From assembly GCF_904848585.1 (NCBI RefSeq), contig NZ_CAJHCR010000004.1, positions 372,001 through 436,000 on the forward strand: a stretch of 64,000 bases of DNA, written 5' to 3'. The notes under the pieces were generated by a model, which was not told the origin of the DNA, did not search any database, and worked only from the letters and a program-made list of their open reading frames with translations. A program made the translations under genes and the position numbers. The DNA comes from Paraburkholderia kirstenboschensis (lineage in GTDB: Bacteria; Pseudomonadota; Gammaproteobacteria; Burkholderiales; Burkholderiaceae). This document shows, in pieces, positions 60,801 through 64,000 of the stretch (the stretch's first letter is position 1; every line of letters starts with the position of its first letter).

Positions 60801-63145
60801 ACGCCAGCGCCCTTGCCGAGCGCCTGCTCAAAAGCGCTGAAGGTCTTCTGCTGAAGGGGTAGGAGGAATGCGCCGAAATTTCCCGGGTCGCGTACCGCAA
60901 AGCGGTCGCCCTCGCTCGCGATCTTTCCGCCGGCGCCGACTGTTGCGAACACCTCTCCACTCTCGCCGCTCGAGGGCAGGCCGCTGCGCCAGTCGAAGAC
61001 GTAGAGGGTGCTGCCAGTTGCTGCGCCGTCCAGCGCCCACAGGGCAGCCGCGGGCGTCGGCGCGGTCGTCGTAGTCCCACAGCGCAGCGCACTTGCCACT
61101 CGTCCGCGACGCATTTCGCCGACGTGGCGTCGCGCCCAGAACTGCGTTCTATCCCCGTGCAAGCGGCGCTCCAATGCCTGTGCGTTGTCCGCCAGCTGGC
61201 CATCGACCAGCACATGGGAAGCTGTGCGTATCGCCAACGATTCCCGCACGCGCTGTGCACTCAGCACTTCCATGCCGACCTTCCCGAATGTGGCGGGCAG
61301 CAGCACCTGTGTGCCGAGTGCGTCGAAGTCTTGCTTGGCCCCGATCACGGGGTAGCGCATCGGAACGGCCGGGTGGCCGTCGCCTGCGAAGTCAAGATCG
61401 TGATCAAGGCTTGCCACAGGATCACGAAATTCCGCCCGGCCATCGGCCTGCACCTTCCAGAACGGCGAGGTCCAGGGAAGCCACGACAGTCGCGGCGGTT
61501 GAGGATCCGACGGATCGGCCTGCCCGTTGCCCTCCAGATGCGACTGACGCAATCGCGACCCGAAGCCGTTCTTAGATGTCGCAGGCCATGCTGGCAACTC
61601 GTGCAGATTCGAGTTGGGGATGCTGTCCATCCAATGGCCATCCTGCTGCTCGATGGATCCCGTGAAGAAGTCCTGGCAGAAGCGGTACTCGAAATCCTGC
61701 TGGAGTTCGGCTTCAGACATTCCAGGATTCCTCTTCTCAGCAGCGTCCCATGCTCGCCCGATGGCCGGCATTACGTACCTCGCCAACATCGTATTTGGGA
61801 GGAAGATGTGCAATCGGACGACGATGGCCATCGCAAGTTCGCTGGTGAGAACCTGACCCAGCGCGCTTCGGTTGCCGAGCTTGGATGGCAATTGGCCAGA
61901 CATATCTGTGAGAGGCAGCCACGCCAGATTGCGCAGTCGATGAATGGCGAGTTTCCACAGCGCTATGCGCAACGCGGGAAGCGTGCGCAACAGCATCGTG
62001 GCCCTGTAATGAAAGTGTGGCTTGCGCAGGAACTCCATGTCAGCTGCACTATCCACGACGCCTGACCCAATGCTGACCGAGCCGGTCACTCGGGCTCCAT
62101 CATTGCAGCCTGCGCCAGAGCCTGCGTCGTAGCGCGCCCCCCAGCCCCCGTCATCGGCCCAGTGCTTCTCCTGATACTTGACCTCTGCCTTTGCCTGTGT
62201 CGGATCGGCCTTGAAGGCCGACAAGCCCGCATTAGCAAATCTGCTAGCCAGCTCAGGATCGAACCGTTCCAGCCAGATCAGCAGGCCTCCGAGCTCGGAG
62301 GCCAACGCCTTGTTGCCCTTGGAAGTAAGCGTGTAGTGGAACAACGGTACGGACAGATTGACGTCGTCATACCCTTGCAAACGGTCGAAGAAGCCGTTGC
62401 ATTCGACCTGACTCAGGCCGCGGATCACTCGGTAGAGACTGCGCCATTGGTCATCCGCGCGGATGCGTGCAGCATCCGGCCCAAGCAGATCGGGCAGAAA
62501 TTCGCACCCTCTCCAAGGTTGAACAGCAACGCCTTCCGTTTGCAGATACGGCAGGATCTGCATGAACGAGCGGCGCTCGAACAGCCACTTCTCTTCAAAC
62601 ATGCCCGCGGGGGGAACGTAGCCCGAAGCGGCGCGATAGGCCGGATCGTCGTTGGCAATCGCGAACATTCCCGAGAAATCGCGTGCAAAAAAGAAGCGGT
62701 CCCGGTCGGCGTTCGTGATGGTCCACACGTTTTCGCGATCGCACTCGCCGGCTGGATCATGCTCATCGGGAAAGTTGGACGGTGCGTCGACGCGATCAAT
62801 CAGGACGGGGCACACGTAAGCGCCGTGCGGATCTGCGGGATCATTCCAGCGGTCCAGGCATGCATCCCATCGGCTGTTCCATGCCTCTCCCAGACGCAGT
62901 CCCGCTGTTAATGTCTGCAGATCGATGCATACCTGCTGGCTTGCCGCGCGTTGCACAACGCCATCTGGGCCTTTATGCGCGAGCCACTTTGCGTGCATGG
63001 AATAGAGCTGGAACTCATACTCCGCGTAGCGCAACTCCTCGTCCTTGTGAGAGGTGGGAGACACGAAACAATCGAACCCGCAATTTAACAGCCGCCGAGC
63101 GCGATCGGCTTGGCGGGATGGACTGGCCCACAACGCTTCACTCAT
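51806..63145 (-). CDS. Giant protein of unknown function (3779 aa)
   Basis: An 11.3-kb intact gene, starting MSEALWASPSRQADRARRLL with GGAGG 8 nt upstream of the ATG. No signal peptide. Residues 1-600 are globular; around 257-290 the text GYDDVNLSVPLFHYTL and ELGGLLIWLERFDPEL recalls the glycine/aspartate core of some phage-type lysozyme folds, a weak resemblance. Residues about 600-1250 are mixed. About 1250-2300 is a long run of amphipathic beta strands (LTIMAELDVGVAKTFHLRAL, GWGFSFTVTLFDVSVTLGIT, VEVHIQVAGFGIGARVHIG), suggesting a beta-solenoid, barrel or hydrophobic groove, perhaps like DUF6603-type giant proteins. The last 1400 residues are mixed alpha/beta. First gene of the operon with the 2094-aa partner. 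Function unknown; could be a structural, secreted or toxin-like machine. Confidence 0.85.
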   Translation of the reverse strand: MSEALWASPSRQADRARRLLNCGFDCFVSPTSHKDEELRYAEYEFQLYSMHAKWLAHKGPDGVVQRAASQQVCIDLQTLTAGLRLGEAWNSRWDACLDRWNDPADPHGAYVCPVLIDRVDAPSNFPDEHDPAGECDRENVWTITNADRDRFFFARDFSGMFAIANDDPAYRAASGYVPPAGMFEEKWLFERRSFMQILPYLQTEGVAVQPWRGCEFLPDLLGPDAARIRADDQWRSLYRVIRGLSQVECNGFFDRLQGYDDVNLSVPLFHYTLTSKGNKALASELGGLLIWLERFDPELASRFANAGLSAFKADPTQAKAEVKYQEKHWADDGGWGARYDAGSGAGCNDGARVTGSVSIGSGVVDSAADMEFLRKPHFHYRATMLLRTLPALRIALWKLAIHRLRNLAWLPLTDMSGQLPSKLGNRSALGQVLTSELAMAIVVRLHIFLPNTMLARYVMPAIGRAWDAAEKRNPGMSEAELQQDFEYRFCQDFFTGSIEQQDGHWMDSIPNSNLHELPAWPATSKNGFGSRLRQSHLEGNGQADPSDPQPPRLSWLPWTSPFWKVQADGRAEFRDPVASLDHDLDFAGDGHPAVPMRYPVIGAKQDFDALGTQVLLPATFGKVGMEVLSAQRVRESLAIRTASHVLVDGQLADNAQALERRLHGDRTQFWARRHVGEMRRGRVASALRCGTTTTAPTPAAALWALDGAATGSTLYVFDWRSGLPSSGESGEVFATVGAGGKIASEGDRFAVRDPGNFGAFLLPLQQKTFSAFEQALGKGAGVSHVDQFRVEPGIKGWTLTLAGLRQYFPLSGGGSVPPSEWGLMVEFLAWRHAERTPDQDGWYGGPFNVMRDLGFDAWVPQSVGASATFLRQGWPEVARGAVTPKEGQPLPGPGPLDGLSLRCAPHIWNAPAPMKASSSAQITVAMLNWPSLYRLREMFQDSEQARRAVYDLWRMGVRAALTLPLTGLKPVFGKQLPLAHQLFQSAESIAMLACWRYLDSGGLAQALQRDTGPTAKAAKAWFDADVVRKDFRNWTAEQEYAFVWQALVPAIKEQNIRLTLEKLRPLPPLATRVYVDQLSEVMDLEGLDSAAPPVPQIDYQAVLLRQPAAEVGLGLLAAPAPALIAEGDVAMHRLAALPGAGQFWVGGVVPVLKVGAELKAVPLMLPEPALVRLSQGPAETVQIGTYWARDGVEELLDFAALDVAEPFTIEADVSSWMGDLAEGLSLTLLASVTVPSEGTFALSLGLRLAGPWLHKPLEWSRKVVEISGISIANVAGGKELVWRFPLADLGDTGALPLRVDSNALIELGLGLCNGAVTARFSVRATTLSVGLGSPVASLRLETEGAPLGFEADLMSGSALVTYPDSFGAYLALELAALPGATHDAARIVPTEGKDAGAHVPPFDILLARFGAPAVAKAPLAARPGIDLSDLARPRIPAWLFESGAAAHHTKPSCRLLDIAGQWLEGAADSVGAFLSAVQSPVIARQADHLQLTLPVLITVSSMRGEATLNARCAVDVQDYLQLRGDSFACGLSRIKLDMDVGATPLELGSIAKLTLPSKVEAMLTLDGSDPGSCFRLVIPEENEHPVLAVPASGGIKFDISEFALGSGGLTLAAKVSKDVVALDLPVLDKELAVQEPKDGIGEFRIVRGRLVSASLQAKVRLKVFDDAEGVLTMRVVQNSGGLTIMAELDVGVAKTFHLRALYLQVIVASINLSLSYGSDRQWQVKGGLTGSIKFSPEGPMLGRLGEYRSLFDGTSVHFENMDLAHLGESPITVMVTPRTFDVASMFAVTWRGFVLQRPGDLQAFMGLRLLGDITFKQRLPKMRVALTLGDITIRQSRADSLIPKIAISSIGVDIGMNGGFSFKGRITEFDDAYEYGFGGEVELRSEALPATQALLKLTRLKDDPAKPSIAVYASTERNDSLGYGFFLRKVGIGVGIRQGLRGFSDEPGQPSALTIAARVERTLKDPRGLPYPAHLSSWQALVPGQRPEYVLVAYMLVTFGLLKPDVDHPLAASAVLAIDDNLDIIVGLNGWFVTSPDNTGNDAYIAHPAIKGALALSPREQVLYGRFMTLPNSKFGDTANLNPMMRMLQSALDAVRLCVSMYADPRGALIEVGWPRNARFEMQLGPARGWAEAGFRFGYYRGTQVVGLNLAVQAEIGGSFSQDMGFANVSLSAVARFQLQATFAGAVTNSGQYYVLADVMLSALLEIAARVYKRISISGWGFSFTVTLFDVSVTLGITATAVLQTAIVPSGLGFNGSVEVHIQVAGFGIGARVHIGSSEGRVDEARSAITALVPPIEELIKAGTRSAAARLLAHTAMPTIDASLAPASSVPVTPRAAAAPTRWRCYAMPVGTDELRVVLFPDAEGDLDAIGYPPQAAPTDGSPVPFVPRTHTLWLNAAAADAFQGVVGHDASPPPPVTGGPVELTLVEAADDVLLSHDWLARQQPDAPRALYAGDLLANIAVESAEVPEEVVDPRTVQPVAGDFDDPAVLADPKRRSTRFRKRYGSDNTPTYDDHVRRADETELNGPVAAAGTTSSGELLMQLLNMARDASVRPGHPVSGPAPHDKNYSPHLLASRLGLVLSFAWSKQLEAQLASQGLAAIIDSEKPQPIMFSHATTAADWSCDATRRARFQIEPGYYFEGKGEIGLVWSVLRTSAQGVTTDEGPANHMGIAAFRVQRLKDDRSGLPASDKMHVIPIWRKYVRGGKTYCVRPQFQFHDSNLPLTGTAQPVYLVEALADDGKGDTVVASTTIPVDYRAASSLFSLVHAQAVLRLPPEAPDATVAALAPYRLELLLHVDVDTRATPERAWKATRTDLERLASRIEVFRYRVDAGVLGRYGQGHDGQVSVFWSEEDKASGIALPDTNQLRQLSITDLDTVTDRLKPLVWRVERTKGPVAPSAEEKTTEHKTVTLTCRARLDIRVASEQADWDRVLGAGGNAAELHVRLKGDAGGATLPPELATALLRCRIALMRDTTLVTVVREPNAEVTEGTEVAALERLPLAAAVERQPEWLPRATSSFRAEVAAQPFVAGGRPEDIGLRLRGIINHTRDIADRYGAVVGYRVWTLDRFDADPERRGSALADFLVEPEALYRATPTAVTVRQLAGGPPGQPNWRLEGDRLRLPAASPSSIPAVQEGFGVRALDGGNKVALHASLVALTNDLERSGVYKACCHADEPMWPAVSADGDRLAELLARNVAASDIYGWRLLEALGGCVTVWVASDDDRFGIETWEHTLSAHAASVLAVTFSHLQPGERPDKQSLTLYGVRVFARTMLDELLAIAVSQDVAQCLTEAASQLAAALRLVAPPAKSGVLSSAEIPHAWIEYVEALVERIDGLVTRSDKDHPPCLLARMWELAKVPATQHNAQRGEHSNAAAEQGPKAQFPSVLPVLGGQVHVFHNMENGYARELEVAVEVVRRYDIVAPRAVRTMPASYVHEVPVFRTQALEAERWAMTPDPDTGALTALVAVHSAQRLALYRSDLAARVQFIEQKVRLQRAVAAPASGGWEAVMGAVAADFNVDAYRGSWAAGEEQSVPPMSDWTLVDDATPAIINHGYDAYRYPDLPPFYAYGVQVVTQAGVRHSAETGALETVPAMVEAMFTERAGLSYPTPQLRWLLADDGETLLFEFALVRGADALRPQVRAHWIARDQVWQVRATGEGTDLEVPVLQLPDVRAQYRLVVAGGALDGPPLRVELVQLGHRDAGVAARVLVGPDDGTQQVEAKLVQLTEEEHRGRIGIAGALSLAPVELGWLRTALGRDTAEWTLSIEVQRDGVQYRSEGEIP

Positions 63146-63236
63146 AAAGGCGCCTCCGTAAGTTCATGAAGTGGATGGCCTGAGCTACCGATCGAACCTC
63201 ATCTGGACATCAGTACGGCTACGAACGTTCGGCGTC

Positions 63237-63402
63237 GGCCGATACTGTTGAAAAAGTCGCGCGTCGTTTTATCAGTTCTCCTTCGCGAAAATCGACGTCT
63301 CAGATCGGCCTACAAACCGCTGCCACATGTCAGGCAAGGGTAAGAGGACCCCTGAAGACCTCATGAAATAGACGACCAGCGACTTTTTCAACAGTATCGG
63401 CC
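63237..63402. mobile_element. 166-bp element with perfect 24-bp inverted ends
   Basis: GGCCGATACTGTTGAAAAAGTCGC (63237-63260) is the exact reverse complement of 63379-63402. No coding capacity. The right 57 bases match an IS end at 40205-40261. This is a MITE or an internally deleted insertion sequence. The outer 10 bases are inverted rather than direct repeats, which is unusual for a target duplication. Confidence 0.8.
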
Positions 63403-63585
63403 AGGAACCGCCGGCGGCGGAGCATTAAGACCTTCGCAGCCGCAGAACGCGAGGCGAAGCTGATCATCGTCGCCAGCCGGTCAATCGCCGGCCGACGACA
63501 GTAGTAGAACGGCGCGTTCTCTTCACGGAAATACAGCCGCCGCCGCTAGGCGCATACGCGCGTGACGGCGACTCGCGCGGTGACT

Positions 63586-63962
63586 TCACTTCGTTTCGAC
63601 CAATTGCTTGCCGATGCCGAAGGTAGACCCACTGATGCCCAGAAAGCTCAGCCACGACGGATCGAATACGGGTACGCGAGGTGTTGCGCCACGTGATAGA
63701 TACCGACCAGCAAGAGCAGAAGGTTCACCACGACGGCCTGATAGCGATAGAGTTGCTTCTGAGCGCCATCGAAGCTAGTGATCAGGTCCGCCCAAAAGCC
63801 TGCGGAGGGTTCATAAGGCCGGCCATCCACGATGCGACCAGAGATCCGGCCGGGTTTCGATGCCGTGTCGGTGGATGGATCTTTTGCGGAACTGGATGTC
63901 GCGTACGGTGGGGAAGGCTTGGGAGGGGAGCAGTTTCTGGCAGGCAGAATGGTTGGTGCCAT
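63586..63962 (-). pseudogene. Frameshifted membrane-protein gene
   Basis: The ATG at 63962 opens a frame with a proline-rich N-terminus, then FWADLITSFDGAQKQLYRYQ and a membrane helix (VVNLLLLLVGIYHVAQHL). After HLAYP a single missing base near 63670 throws the frame to a stop at 63648. In the next frame the text continues as VFDPSWLSFLGISGSTFGIG and ends KQLVETK at 63586. The joined protein would be about 125 aa with two hydrophobic segments. It is upstream of the giant operon, same strand. Family not recognised; one-base sequencing error is an alternative. Confidence 0.6.
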
Positions 63963-64000
63963 CGCCTGTCCCCAGCGTTAGGCCGCCCGCTGCAAGAGTA

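Overview
The window is a mosaic accessory region from a high-GC beta-proteobacterium, most likely Burkholderiaceae (Burkholderia, Paraburkholderia or Cupriavidus type). The reasons are the GC-rich codon use, a TrfA-family plasmid replication gene, the IS110-type transposase and the style of the intergenic repeats. No rRNA, tRNA or core housekeeping gene was seen. The stretch looks like one or more genomic islands dense in antiviral systems, separated by decayed DNA.

Layout. (1) 3-6962: three tightly coupled genes, a PLD-type/SNF2 helicase (5' end outside the window), a large Eco57I/type ISP-like adenine methyltransferase and a DUF3800 protein, probably one restriction-modification-like defence system. 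(2) 7.0-10.5 kb: decayed plasmid or island backbone, with a trfA pseudogene (in-frame TAG plus a frameshift), a small helix-turn-helix gene, a strong hairpin and a possible integration scar. (3) 10559-17733 on the minus strand: a type I-C CRISPR-Cas system with only interference genes (cas3-cas5-cas8c-cas7, with a likely internal cas11c). It has no cas4/cas1/cas2, and no two of its 16 repeats are identical. A WYL-domain regulator is divergent from cas3, with a near-perfect inverted repeat between them. (4) 19039-25821: complete type I restriction-modification operon hsdM-hsdS-hsdR. (5) 26540-28752: an AT-richer AAA ATPase + DUF4435 pair that matches PARIS (AriA/AriB), a system triggered by phage anti-restriction proteins and so sensibly placed beside a type I RM system.

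(6) 28.9-33.7 kb, minus strand: small proteins of unknown role (one secreted, one DUF29, several coiled-coil, one single-pass membrane), some broken. (7) 34662-39797: a calcineurin-like phosphoesterase followed after 21 nt by a trypsin-like protease/NACHT NTPase/helical-repeat fusion. This is a candidate STAND-type defence module. (8) 40.2-42.5 kb: a broken IS110 transposase and an apparently intact one. (9) 43.2-63.1 kb, minus strand: two translationally coupled giant genes of 3779 and 2094 codons, with a small gene 22 nt downstream and two further small genes beyond. I do not recognise either giant protein. The locus is the largest unexplained coding block in the window and a prime candidate for an undescribed system. 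A 166-bp palindromic-ended mobile-element relic and a frameshifted membrane-protein gene lie upstream of it.

The defence modules and giant genes are open throughout, whereas several genes between them carry stops or single-base shifts. That suggests selection for the modules inside an otherwise eroding island. All family assignments come from motifs read by eye; no database search was run.
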